From contig CAKZPJ010000592.1 of assembly GCA_937138955.1 (NCBI GenBank), positions 1 to 19,428 of the forward strand: a stretch of 19,428 nt of DNA, given 5' to 3'. The stretch's first letter is position 1, and every line of letters begins with the position of its first letter. Under the pieces are notes generated by a model that was not told where the DNA came from, did no database searches, and saw only the letters and a list, made by a program, of their open reading frames with translations. A program made the position numbers and the translations under genes. This DNA comes from an uncultured Flammeovirgaceae bacterium (GTDB lineage Bacteria > Bacteroidota > Bacteroidia > Cytophagales > Cyclobacteriaceae). Positions 10,132-17,968 of this stretch are shown here, piece after piece.

Positions 10132-10521
10132 TTATAAAGCGTTAATTACGTTCTTTAGTTTATCCTGAACCTCAGTAGCAATGCCCGCCAGTGATTCATT
10201 CTCTACTGCCTGCATAGAAGCTACTGGGTCAACCGCTGCCACTTCAACCGTCTGATTGTCTAGTTGCTGAACAACCACATTACAAGGTAACATCGCCCCA
10301 ATTTTATCTTCGGCCTGTAGCGCCTCATAGGCAAAGGAGGGATTGCAAGCTCCTAAAATGAGATAAGGAGGCATGTCTTTATCGAGCTTCTTTTTCATAG
10401 TGGCCTGCACATTAATTTCGGTAAGTATTCCGAAACCCTCAGTTTTTAGTGCTTCAGTTACCTTGTTTACCGCATTAGCAAATGAAGTATTGTTTAGTTT
10501 TTTAGCGTGATAGTATTTCAT
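10132..10521 (-). CDS. DUF302 domain protein
   Basis: This is a 129-residue soluble protein. The core PPYLILGACNPSFAYEALQA (51-70) and the following EDKIGAMLPCNVVVQ are diagnostic of DUF302. Two cysteines, C59 and C80, sit in the conserved positions of the fold and could bind metal or carry sulfur. The family has no established reaction, but it is often next to YeeE-type transporters and sulfur-handling genes, as here. It is preceded by a candidate ArsR operator 51 bp upstream of the ATG and is probably the first gene of a DUF302-YeeE-DUF6691 unit. Confidence 0.88.
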   Translation of the reverse strand: MKYYHAKKLNNTSFANAVNKVTEALKTEGFGILTEINVQATMKKKLDKDMPPYLILGACNPSFAYEALQAEDKIGAMLPCNVVVQQLDNQTVEVAAVDPVASMQAVENESLAGIATEVQDKLKNVINAL

Positions 10522-10571
10522 GACTAATTAAATTAAATGTAGAATAGTTATTTACTAGAAGAAATATACAA

Positions 10572-10584
10572 ATGACAATATGTT
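10572..10584 (-). promoter_or_regulatory. Candidate ArsR operator upstream of DUF302
   Basis: The plus-strand 13-mer ATGACAATATGTT matches the ATGAAGATATGTT upstream of the ArsR gene at 11 of 13 positions. It lies just upstream of TATATTTC on the minus strand, a near -7 box, so a bound repressor would block RNA polymerase. Confidence 0.4.
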
Positions 10585-10613
10585 AATTTTTTCATATAAA
10601 AAGCTAAAATTTA

Positions 10614-10922
10614 CTAGAGTACCGCTTGGCACTTATCCATGCAATCCAATACGCCGGTTACTTCTTTCATTTTCAGTTGGTAGTACACTTTTTTACCATC
10701 GCGCTCGCTCGACAAAATTCCTTTCAACTTCATGTTGGTGAGGTGGTGTGATACAAGCGACTGTTCTGAACCTAAAGCTTCGGTAAGCTCATTTACTATC
10801 ATCTTCTCTCGTTTGGAAAGCAGATCTACGATGGCAATGCGAAGTGGATGGGCAATCGTCTTCAGAATGAAAGCGACTTTTTCCAACTTTTCGGAATTAA
10901 TTGTGGGTAATGCTTGGGTCAT
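10614..10922 (-). CDS. ArsR/SmtB family transcriptional regulator
   Basis: This is a winged-helix repressor of 102 residues. IAHPLRIAIVDLL marks the first helices, GSEQSLVSHHLTNMKLKG (51-68) is the recognition helix-turn-helix, and DGKKVYYQL is the beta wing. The only cysteines are C94 and C98 in the C-terminal CMDKC, a possible thiol switch or metal site. It lacks the N-terminal Cys of the BigR/SqrR persulfide sensors. An in-frame ATG at 10958 is rejected because it lies inside the candidate operator and adds a non-conserved extension. It is the first gene of the leftward cluster, and its stop is 92 bp before the DUF302 start. It probably controls the sulfur transporter genes. Confidence 0.9.
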   Translation of the reverse strand: MTQALPTINSEKLEKVAFILKTIAHPLRIAIVDLLSKREKMIVNELTEALGSEQSLVSHHLTNMKLKGILSSERDGKKVYYQLKMKEVTGVLDCMDKCQAVL

Positions 10923-10942
10923 ACTCAACTCTACGTAATTAT

Positions 10943-10958
10943 ATGAAGATATGTTCAT
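10943..10958 (-). promoter_or_regulatory. Candidate ArsR autoregulatory operator
   Basis: This is the imperfect dyad ATGAA-GATATG-TTCAT, with partial symmetry extending outward. Its core repeats the 13-mer found before DUF302. It sits 20 bp upstream of the preferred ArsR start codon, where a repressor would block its own gene. Confidence 0.42.
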
Positions 10959-11172
10959 GTATTAGATAGTTTTTTGTATTTCTCAATTTGCAACCTATAA
11001 TACTGGTAGCATTGACACTTATTGTAGTTAATAAACTTCGTTTGTGAAAGTGAGTAATAACAAAGGTGGTCATGCTACTAAAGAACTATATAAGAATTTT
11101 CAGTAATATTGTTATTTGTTACTTTTACTATATTCTTCGTGAATGACGAACAACTTACTAAAATGACTGACT

Positions 11173-12315
11173 ATGAAACATATAGCGCAAGTGATTATAG
11201 ATCGTCATCAGGAAATTTTGGAGTTGTGGGAAGCAACAGTGAAAAAGAGGATCATTGCGTCTCTCTACACGAATAACATCGTATTGCGTGACCATTTGCC
11301 GGATATGCTGAATGACATTACCGACATCTTACTCCGGTATGATAGCCTACCCGATATGACAAAGGCAGAAAGTTACCAGGAAATTGTGGCTAATAGTACC
11401 GATCATGGCCGACATAGGGCCACCTCGGAAGCCTACACCATTGATCAGCTCATCCACGAATACATCATTTTTCATCGTACCCTTACCGAAGTGCTGCGGA
11501 CACATGGTGCCTATACTTCGGAGGTCGGTGATCTGTTAAAGTATGTGTTGGAAACCGCTATGTTACAATCTTGCTCCTCCTTTAACCTCTCTCTTCAGGA
11601 AATGCAGGAAAAACTGGTAGGTACCCTGGCGCATGATATTCGTAACCCTATAGGAGCCGCCTATGGGTTGCTGGAGATTATTGGGCGTGAGAAGGATCCG
11701 AAAAAGATTGACACATTGCGTCAAATGGCGCAGCGCAGTTTGAAAAAATCGCTGACATTAACGGAGGGGCTGTTGGATGCGGTGACTGTTAAGGCTGGGG
11801 AAGGCATGATGCTGATGTTTGCTGAAGGTGATTTAGTTAAAGAAGTAGAGACTGTCTATCAAGAAGCCTGTCATATTTATTCGCAGAAAATTAGGCTAGA
11901 ATGTTCTACCAAAGAGATTAAAGGTATTGTAGATGGTACGGCAATTCGGCGGGTATTAGAAAATTTGTTAACCAATGCCATCAAATACGGTGACATAAAC
12001 AGTCCTATCACTATCAGCTTAAAAGGAGAGGGCGATCAGGTTCGGCTGAGCGTTCACAATTACGGTAATCCTATTCCCCCCGAAAAACAGCAGTCCATTT
12101 TTAATTATCTAACGCACAGTAGCGGAGAAAAGGCAACTCCGCTACAAAGTTGGGGGATGGGCCTCACCTTGGTAAAAGTCATTGCGAAAGCACACGATGG
12201 ACAGGTACTATTAACCAGTAGCGAGGAAGAAGGTACCCGCTTCACCATTGAGTTCAACAAAAACAATAAGCCTGGGAAAATCCGAACGCACGTGTTTGAT
12301 AACGCTGGTAGCTAA
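11173..12315 (+). CDS. Soluble sensor histidine kinase with RsbRD-like N-terminal domain
   Basis: This 380-residue protein has no membrane segment. The N-terminal half (about 5-140) is all-helical and resembles the RsbRD N-terminal domain found in stressosome proteins (W19, then EIVANSTDHGRHRATSEAYT around 70-89 and the EYIIFHRTL helix). It is followed by a HisKA domain with phospho-acceptor H154 in LAHDIRNPIGAA, and an ATPase domain with the N-box ENLLTNAIKYG (263-273), NYGNPIPPE (297-304) and GMGL (328-331). The first G-box lacks the usual DxGxG Asp (HNYGNP), a variant common in such kinases. No response regulator lies nearby. It is divergent from the ArsR gene across 250 bp. The input signal is unknown; intracellular stress is a guess from the N-terminal family. 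Confidence 0.88.
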   Translation: MKHIAQVIIDRHQEILELWEATVKKRIIASLYTNNIVLRDHLPDMLNDITDILLRYDSLPDMTKAESYQEIVANSTDHGRHRATSEAYTIDQLIHEYIIFHRTLTEVLRTHGAYTSEVGDLLKYVLETAMLQSCSSFNLSLQEMQEKLVGTLAHDIRNPIGAAYGLLEIIGREKDPKKIDTLRQMAQRSLKKSLTLTEGLLDAVTVKAGEGMMLMFAEGDLVKEVETVYQEACHIYSQKIRLECSTKEIKGIVDGTAIRRVLENLLTNAIKYGDINSPITISLKGEGDQVRLSVHNYGNPIPPEKQQSIFNYLTHSSGEKATPLQSWGMGLTLVKVIAKAHDGQVLLTSSEEEGTRFTIEFNKNNKPGKIRTHVFDNAGS

Positions 12316-12396
12316 ACTGATGATTCTCAGTGTGAAGAATACTTTGAAGTACTTGTCAAGTTAACGTCCCCTTCCCTCCTCACAACTAAGAAGCTG

Positions 12397-14571
12397 TTAT
12401 ACATTCCACCAATAGGTAAGCTTCAGCACCAACGCTCGATTTCTGACTCCGAAGGGTTGGGGAAAGTAGTTATCGGTGTACACAATAAATAGATCGGAAG
12501 CCGGTTGGTAACGCCATTGAAAACGGGTATTCAAGTTAATATTATCAATTTGCTCGTTGTACTGCATAAAGGCGGTAAAAAATAATTTGTTGGTCATGGT
12601 AACGTCTACCCGGGGCCCTACCAACCAAAAAACGCTTTGATTCCAGGGCTCTGGCAAATTGATACGATTGTAACTCGAGCGAACAGACAGGCTCACGTAG
12701 GGCTGAAAGCGGTAACCTAATTCTCCGGTCACATTGAGGCGATCGCCATTGGCATAGTAACCTCCGTAACGGGTAGAAAAAGAATAGGTAAACAAACGAT
12801 TGGGGGTAGATTCGTACTCAGTACCCCAAGCATTCCACTGATGGTCGGTACCGGTTGCCAACGTATCACCTAGCGCATTGGTAGGGTCAAATCCTCGGCG
12901 TAGTTGCACGTAATCGTGGGCTACCCAAGCCGTAAACTCGGAGCGGTTTTGGAAAGTAAGCTCGTAAGCCAGATAGCTTTGGTTCTCGGTCTGCCGAAAC
13001 GATTCGTTAAAGAAGTAGGTAGAACTCAGAATGGGTCCGTGACTCACCACACTGCTGTTTTCGGGAAAGAACCGATACGCTATTTCGGGATTTATCTTAA
13101 AGTAAGAACGGCGGGGGACAAAACCTACCTCGGCAGTGTAGCCCCGGCCTACGTACTCGTGCTGCCAACTCAGTGTCCAGCGACGGCTATCGTACGCCAG
13201 ATTAGCTGCGTGTACCATATTACGATCCGACTTTTCCGGACTCATTGAATGAAGGTAGAGCACCTTCCCCGTCCACAGATTGTTAGAAGAAGCGATATTG
13301 TACTCCACCCCAATATTACGATTATACTGCGAATAAACTGGGACGTTAGGATTATCAATGGGAGTATAGTTCAGCGATTCTTTATTGACCACAATAAGTC
13401 CAATATTGGAGCGGGCGAACACTTGTCGCTGAAGAGCCGCTACCGTAAAATTCTGGGCTGGTAAATCAGTGGCTTCTACTTTGCCGGTCTGGATATTCAT
13501 CGCTCCAATGCGCCAGTTTTTATTGAGCTTGCCGCTTAGCCGTGCTCCAAACTGAATAGGTACTCCTAATCCAATACGGCGGGAGAAGAAGGGGCGAATA
13601 GTTGGGTAACCAAAGTTGGCAAACAGGTCGGCGTTCTCCAAGAAAAATTGTCGCCGCTCAGGAAAGAACAGTTCAAAACGATCCAGATTGGTCACTTGTT
13701 GGTCCACTTCTACCTGCGAAAAATCAGGATTTACCGTCAGATCTAAATTCAGCGATGAAGTGATAGCAATCTTGGCGTCCACTCCTACTTCGCCCCGGTA
13801 CCCGGTAGCGATGTTTTCCTCAAAGTTACGGGTAGCTCCGCCTAAGGCGTAAGGGATAATTGAAACGTTACCCTTCGTGGCCGGAGGGGGCTGATCCCAA
13901 ACCAGGGTACCGGTGTAGGCTAAAGATGCCGAGGGAAACTGCCGAGGTACGGGTGCCCAAGCCGATTTCTCAGCGATCTGTAAATCCAGTCTGCTGAAAT
14001 TGATGCCCCACTCGGTAATACCTTTTTTGTAGCGAATAGTTTTGAAAGGGATAGCGGCTTCAAACACCCACTTATCCTCGTAATTCTTTACCTCCGATAC
14101 CCACTTATTATCCCAACTTAGGTCTACTCGTCCGCCGTTGAACATCAGCCCGTCCCATTGCGCTCCGGCAGCATTGGCTCCAAAAGTAAAGCCGTTAGTC
14201 TGATCGTCGAACGGGTCCATGAACAGTAAGAAATTGTCATTCTTGCCGAAGGAGAAATCTCGGCGCATAGACTCTACCGTATAGGAACCGGATTGCGTAT
14301 GGTAGCATTCAGCCAGCAGGTACAGAAAGTTATCGTCGTAGGCCATCCGCACATCGGTTCGCGCCACGGCTCGGCTGGTGTCCATCGGCAGTATCATATG
14401 AAAGTCAGAAGCAATATTAGCCTGTTGCCAGGCTGAATCTAACGTTCCTCCATCGATAACAATGGGTTTTGTCGTCTTTTGAAGGAGTAGCCGATAGTCA
14501 GCATTCTTTTTCTGAGCAAATAGAGGAGAGGCAAGAAAGAGCAGACTAAAGATGATACTGATGAATTTCAC
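12397..14571 (-). CDS. DUF5916 outer-membrane protein with CBM9-like N-terminal domain
   Basis: This is a secreted protein of about 724 residues. The start is uncertain because no ATG is available. A GTG at 14571 gives a clean signal peptide (MKFISIIFSLLFLASPLFAQ), while a TTG at 14634 would add 21 unlikely residues. The mature N-terminus (about 31-215) resembles a carbohydrate-binding family 9-like beta sandwich (PIVIDGGTLDSAWQQA, YDDNFLYLLAECY, WVFEAAIPF). The rest is a DUF5916 region with the conserved NPDFSQVEVDQQ (281-292) and ERRQFFLEN (305-313), followed by alternating strands typical of a beta-barrel, ending WWNV. The substrate is unknown. It is transcribed alone and is divergent from the TetR gene. 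Confidence 0.88.
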   Translation of the reverse strand: MKFISIIFSLLFLASPLFAQKKNADYRLLLQKTTKPIVIDGGTLDSAWQQANIASDFHMILPMDTSRAVARTDVRMAYDDNFLYLLAECYHTQSGSYTVESMRRDFSFGKNDNFLLFMDPFDDQTNGFTFGANAAGAQWDGLMFNGGRVDLSWDNKWVSEVKNYEDKWVFEAAIPFKTIRYKKGITEWGINFSRLDLQIAEKSAWAPVPRQFPSASLAYTGTLVWDQPPPATKGNVSIIPYALGGATRNFEENIATGYRGEVGVDAKIAITSSLNLDLTVNPDFSQVEVDQQVTNLDRFELFFPERRQFFLENADLFANFGYPTIRPFFSRRIGLGVPIQFGARLSGKLNKNWRIGAMNIQTGKVEATDLPAQNFTVAALQRQVFARSNIGLIVVNKESLNYTPIDNPNVPVYSQYNRNIGVEYNIASSNNLWTGKVLYLHSMSPEKSDRNMVHAANLAYDSRRWTLSWQHEYVGRGYTAEVGFVPRRSYFKINPEIAYRFFPENSSVVSHGPILSSTYFFNESFRQTENQSYLAYELTFQNRSEFTAWVAHDYVQLRRGFDPTNALGDTLATGTDHQWNAWGTEYESTPNRLFTYSFSTRYGGYYANGDRLNVTGELGYRFQPYVSLSVRSSYNRINLPEPWNQSVFWLVGPRVDVTMTNKLFFTAFMQYNEQIDNINLNTRFQWRYQPASDLFIVYTDNYFPQPFGVRNRALVLKLTYWWNV

Positions 14572-14778
14572 GTAATGCGGGTTAAGCGAACTCTGCGAGA
14601 CAGACAAAGCTATCACTTTTTTAGCTGCTGCCAAGATTACTTTCCTAAAGAACTCCTCACCATTAAAAATGGATTTTTTGACTCCTCATAACGATCGCTT
14701 AATTGTAGCTTTAACAAGTTTTTTGGTCAAATCGCAACCAAGCCATAGCAACCCCGTATCAAATAACTAAACAAATTA

Positions 14779-14792
14779 TGACCACATGGTCA
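14779..14792 (+). promoter_or_regulatory. Candidate TetR operator over the tetR start codon
   Basis: TGACCA-CA-TGGTCA is a 6+6 bp perfect dyad that contains the ATG at 14786-14788. A further half-site TGGTCA is at 14724-14729. The size and symmetry suit a TetR dimer, so autorepression is likely. Confidence 0.5.
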
Positions 14793-15439
14793 CTTTAGAG
14801 GGAAAGCCTACATTTGAACGATTAAAACCGGACAAAAAACAACAGTTTATTGAAGCTGCTCTGGAAGAATTTGCGCGGTATAGCTATCAGGAGGCATCTT
14901 TGAATCGGCTAGTGAAAAGGCTAGGAATCGCTAAAGGAAGCATCTACCAGTATTTCGACGATAAGAGGGCGCTATACCTCTATTTGAAAGAATATGTAAT
15001 CGTGAAGAAGCGAGCGTTCATGCAATCTGCCATGAATACTACTCCCGATAATTTTTGGGATTGGCTGGAGGCTTTATTTCTCCATGGATTGACCTTTGAT
15101 ACTCAGTATCCGGTAATGAATCGGTTTTTGTACCGTTACAGTCAGGAAAAATTGATTCCTGAGGTGGCCGAGGACATGGTTCGCTACGATCAGGAAGCGG
15201 TGGATTTTTTTTCAACGATAATTAAGCAGCAGCAGGAACAAGGTATGCTAAAAAAGAACCTGGATACTACTTTGATGGCGCAACTCATTGTGCAAATCAG
15301 CAGAACCTTGCTGGAAACGCTGGTGTCCGCGGAAGATAGGTCTAATTCGTCAGGTTCGGTGATACAAATTAGTCAAACCGAGTATACCCAAGCTCTTCGG
15401 CAACTCATCGGTATTTTACAATCCGGCATGAATGCCTAA
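14786..15439 (+). CDS. TetR/AcrR family transcriptional regulator
   Basis: This is a 217-residue repressor-type regulator. The N-terminal HTH is clear: FIEAALEEFARYSYQEASLN leads into LVKRLGIAKGSIYQYFDDKR (42-61), with the GSIYQYF recognition-helix end typical of TetR proteins. The C-terminal helical part (70-217) is the ligand and dimer domain and has no recognisable ligand motif. The ATG at 14786 is used; the overlapping ATG at 14778 opens only a six-codon frame. It lies 60 bp before the ATPase gene of an efflux pump on the same strand, so it probably senses a substrate of that pump and controls the whole operon from the palindrome over its start. Confidence 0.92.
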   Translation: MVTLEGKPTFERLKPDKKQQFIEAALEEFARYSYQEASLNRLVKRLGIAKGSIYQYFDDKRALYLYLKEYVIVKKRAFMQSAMNTTPDNFWDWLEALFLHGLTFDTQYPVMNRFLYRYSQEKLIPEVAEDMVRYDQEAVDFFSTIIKQQQEQGMLKKNLDTTLMAQLIVQISRTLLETLVSAEDRSNSSGSVIQISQTEYTQALRQLIGILQSGMNA

Positions 15440-15499
15440 AATCAATTGAAAATGGACAGTTTATCCCGGCCTTGAACCGGAATCTAATCGCGAAAACAT

Positions 15500-16348
15500 A
15501 TGATAACGGTAAACGACCTTCGGTATACCTACCCTAAAAACCAAGACTCTACATTGAAGGGAATCTCTTTCGCCATTGAGGCCGGAGAAATCTTCGGTTT
15601 TCTGGGGCCCAGCGGTAGTGGAAAAAGTACTACTCAAAAAATTCTGTACAAACTGCTGGACGGTTACAGTGGGCAGGTGCAGATTCAAAATCAAGACTTA
15701 TTGGGCTGGGGGAAAGATTTTTACCAACGCATCGGGGTCAGCTTCGAGCTACCTAATCATTATCTAAAGTTGACGGCCTTGGAGAACCTACAGTTCTTCG
15801 CTAACTTTTACGAAAAGAAGCCTGCTGACTTTTACGAACTGCTGGATAAAGTGGGGCTGAAAGAAGATGCCGATAAACCGGTTTCCGACTTCTCTAAGGG
15901 AATGAAAATGCGGCTGAACTTTATCCGCTCCTTTCTGCACGACCCGGATATTCTGTTTCTGGACGAACCCACCTCGGGCCTGGATCCGGTGAATGGTAAA
16001 ATCATTAAAGACATTATTCTGGACTTGAAGTCTCAAGGAAAAACGATCTTTATCACCACCCACAGCATGTACGATGCCGATGCTCTCTGCGACCGAATTG
16101 CGTTGATTATTGACGGAGAGATCAAAGCTTTGGATCGCCCGGCTACGCTGAAGTTGCAGCACGGAAAACGCAAAGTGCGGGTAGAAGCTCAGGATAACAG
16201 TGCAGCTCACGAGTACGCTTTGGATACGCTGGGGCAAAACGAGGATTTTCTGACAATCCTGCGGGAGAATAATATCAAAACTATTCACTCGGAAGAGGCT
16301 ACCCTGGAGGATGTATTTATCAAACTCACCGGACAACGTTTGCTATGA
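15500..16348 (+). CDS. ABC exporter ATP-binding protein (fluoroquinolone-export type)
   Basis: This is the complete nucleotide-binding subunit, 282 residues. It has Walker A GPSGSGKST (36-44), signature DFSKGMKMRL (130-139), Walker B ILFLDEPTSGLDP (151-163) and switch His188 (TTHSM). The Q-loop position holds Glu in SFELPNHY (81-88). The sequence and the gene order (ATPase, then two different permeases) resemble the mycobacterial Rv2688c-Rv2687c-Rv2686c fluoroquinolone exporter set, but the drug range here is not shown. The C-terminal 70 residues contain EATLEDVFIKLTG, the usual end of drug-export ATPases. Its stop overlaps the next start as ATGA, so the three transporter genes are translationally coupled. 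Confidence 0.93.
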   Translation: MITVNDLRYTYPKNQDSTLKGISFAIEAGEIFGFLGPSGSGKSTTQKILYKLLDGYSGQVQIQNQDLLGWGKDFYQRIGVSFELPNHYLKLTALENLQFFANFYEKKPADFYELLDKVGLKEDADKPVSDFSKGMKMRLNFIRSFLHDPDILFLDEPTSGLDPVNGKIIKDIILDLKSQGKTIFITTHSMYDADALCDRIALIIDGEIKALDRPATLKLQHGKRKVRVEAQDNSAAHEYALDTLGQNEDFLTILRENNIKTIHSEEATLEDVFIKLTGQRLL

Positions 16349-17037
16349 AATCATTGACGAACTTACTTCGCTGGGATCTGCTGCTACTGCATCGCAATCA
16401 ATTGATCGTTATTTCACTGGTCCTAGCCGGATTGTATCTAGGGCTATTCTATCTGCTGGCAGATTTGGGCAGTTTGGAAAAGCTGCTGGTGCTGTTTATC
16501 TACAACGACCCGGTAGTCACCGGACTGCTGTTCATTGGAGCACTAGTATTATTTGAAAAGGATCAGCATACGTTGGAAGCTTTGGCTATTTCACCACTTT
16601 CTACGGATACTTATTTGTGGTCAAAGGCGATTTCGCTTACTTCAGTAGCATTGGGTACTTCGCTAATTATGGCTTGGGCAGGTCACGGTTGGCAGTTTCA
16701 GTATGTTCACTTCATAATGGGCGTGATTGGAGCCAGTTTGTTCTATATTTTTCTGGGCGGCTGGATCGTGGCTCAGGCTAATTCGTTCAATCAGTTTTTG
16801 GTGCGAATGATTCCGCTGCTAATTCTCACTGCATTGCCGTTTATTCCCTTCTTCGGGGCAGCTTCTTCAGTCTGGTTTTATCCCATCCCGTCGTATCCTA
16901 GTATTTTGCTACTGCAAGCCGCGTTTGAAGATATATCAACGATGGAAATAATCTATGCTTACAGTTACGGTACACTAGCTGTAGTTGGGAGCTATTACCT
17001 CGCCCGAGCTACCTTCCGAAAACACATTTGGTCATGA
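16345..17037 (+). CDS. ABC exporter permease subunit 1
   Basis: This is a 230-residue inner-membrane protein with about six hydrophobic segments (roughly 22-40, 52-67, 90-108, 115-138, 148-167 and 199-220). It pairs with the ATPase before it and the permease after it. FEKDQHTLEALAISPLSTDTY (starting at residue 70, right after the second segment) is the cytoplasmic coupling loop of this permease type, resembling fluoroquinolone-export permeases. The start and stop overlap the neighbours by 4 bp on both sides (ATGA), a strong operon sign. Confidence 0.85.
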   Translation: MKSLTNLLRWDLLLLHRNQLIVISLVLAGLYLGLFYLLADLGSLEKLLVLFIYNDPVVTGLLFIGALVLFEKDQHTLEALAISPLSTDTYLWSKAISLTSVALGTSLIMAWAGHGWQFQYVHFIMGVIGASLFYIFLGGWIVAQANSFNQFLVRMIPLLILTALPFIPFFGAASSVWFYPIPSYPSILLLQAAFEDISTMEIIYAYSYGTLAVVGSYYLARATFRKHIWS

Positions 17038-17741
17038 AACAACTACTGCTGATTAGTCATAACGACTTCCGCATCACCTTCCGCGAACCGTTGTTAAAGG
17101 GGCTGTTATTCTTCCCATTAATCGCCCTAGCAATTGTAAAGTTGCTGGTACCTTATCTCACCGAGCTGTACCCAATCATTGAACCTTACCATCCGGTTAT
17201 TCTGATGTGGGCCTGTATGCAGTCGGCCACCATGTTTGGCTTTATTAACGGTTTTCTGTTTCTGGAAGAAAAAGACGAAAACGTTTTCAGTGCGCTCCGG
17301 GTAGCCCCCATCTCCGCCGGAACGTTCGTACTACTCCGCCTAGCCGCCGGAGTTTTTATCACCATCATTGTAAATTTAATGCTGATAGTGTACGGTGATT
17401 TGGTAGTAATACCGTTTGGTAAGGCATTGCTGCTAGCCATTCAGTATAGCTTGATTGCTCCACTGCTGGCGCTGATGACCGCTACCTTCGCCCGCAACAA
17501 AATGGAGGGGCTGGCTCAGTTCAAAATTTTTAATCTGGTACTCAACTTACCCATTCTCCGCTACTTTCTGGAATACAATGCCCTGGAAGGCTTCGCCATC
17601 ATTCCCACCTACTGGTCGTTCCGCAGCGTAGAAGCTATTGCCTACGGCGGAAATTTCTGGCTGTTTTATGGGGTGGGGCTGGCGGTTTATGCGGTGGTAT
17701 TATTTGTCTTGGCTAGGGTTTTTGAGCGGAGGGTGTTTTAA
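17034..17741 (+). CDS. ABC exporter permease subunit 2
   Basis: This is a 235-residue inner-membrane protein, the second half of a heterodimeric permease. A TTG two codons upstream (17028) is possible, but the ATG at 17034 gives the 4-bp ATGA overlap shared by the other junction and is preferred. It has about six segments. The loop FLEEKDENVFSALRVAPISA after the second segment corresponds to FEKDQHTLEALAISPLST of the other permease, which shows that the two subunits are related by ancient duplication. It is the last gene of the TetR-ABC operon. The AT-rich hairpin at 17824-17850 follows. Confidence 0.85.
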   Translation: MKQLLLISHNDFRITFREPLLKGLLFFPLIALAIVKLLVPYLTELYPIIEPYHPVILMWACMQSATMFGFINGFLFLEEKDENVFSALRVAPISAGTFVLLRLAAGVFITIIVNLMLIVYGDLVVIPFGKALLLAIQYSLIAPLLALMTATFARNKMEGLAQFKIFNLVLNLPILRYFLEYNALEGFAIIPTYWSFRSVEAIAYGGNFWLFYGVGLAVYAVVLFVLARVFERRVF

Positions 17742-17823
17742 CATGAGTCATGCGTTATTTTCCGTTGGAAGTCATTCACAAAAGCTCGGTATTTAAGTTC
17801 TTGCCCTTGGGCCGGACTGGCCT

Positions 17824-17903
17824 CTACTTTTTCCATCGATGAAAAAGTAGACAAAAAATCTAGGAAAGCTTGCTGTTTGAGCGTAGCGAGTTTCAAGCTT
17901 TCC
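17824..17903. repeat. Double-hairpin repeat-like region
   Basis: Two perfect inverted repeats lie in tandem. The first is CTACTTTTT / AAAAAGTAG (17824-17850) around the near-palindromic centre CCATCGATG. The second is GGAAAGCTTG / CAAGCTTTCC (17863-17872 and 17894-17903). The stretch before it, from about 17800, is GC-rich (GGCCGGACTGGCC). It has the look of a dispersed Bacteroidota intergenic repeat; copy number cannot be checked here. Confidence 0.45.
17852..17903 (-). terminator. Candidate terminator for the leftward 118-residue protein gene
   Basis: On the minus strand the 10-bp stem GGAAAGCTTG / CAAGCTTTCC (21-nt loop) is followed within four bases by a six-T run (TAGATTTTTTG). It lies 66 nt past the stop at 17969. 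The loop is long, so the call is moderate. Confidence 0.4.
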
Positions 17904-17968
17904 ACTCAATATATAAATTTAGCTTCATTTCAATCCATAATTCACATTAAAATACCTTTCTCTAAGAG

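Noticed and set aside
12316..12396. Terminator between the kinase and DUF5916 genes
   Set aside because: Only 4-6 bp stems (for example TACTT-TG-AAGTA) without T-tracts are present.
15740..15765. Glu in place of the Q-loop Gln in both ABC ATPases as a sign of an unusual mechanism
   Set aside because: Glu at this place (GAILETP, SFELPN) is normal in BcrA-like and drug-export ATPases of this type.
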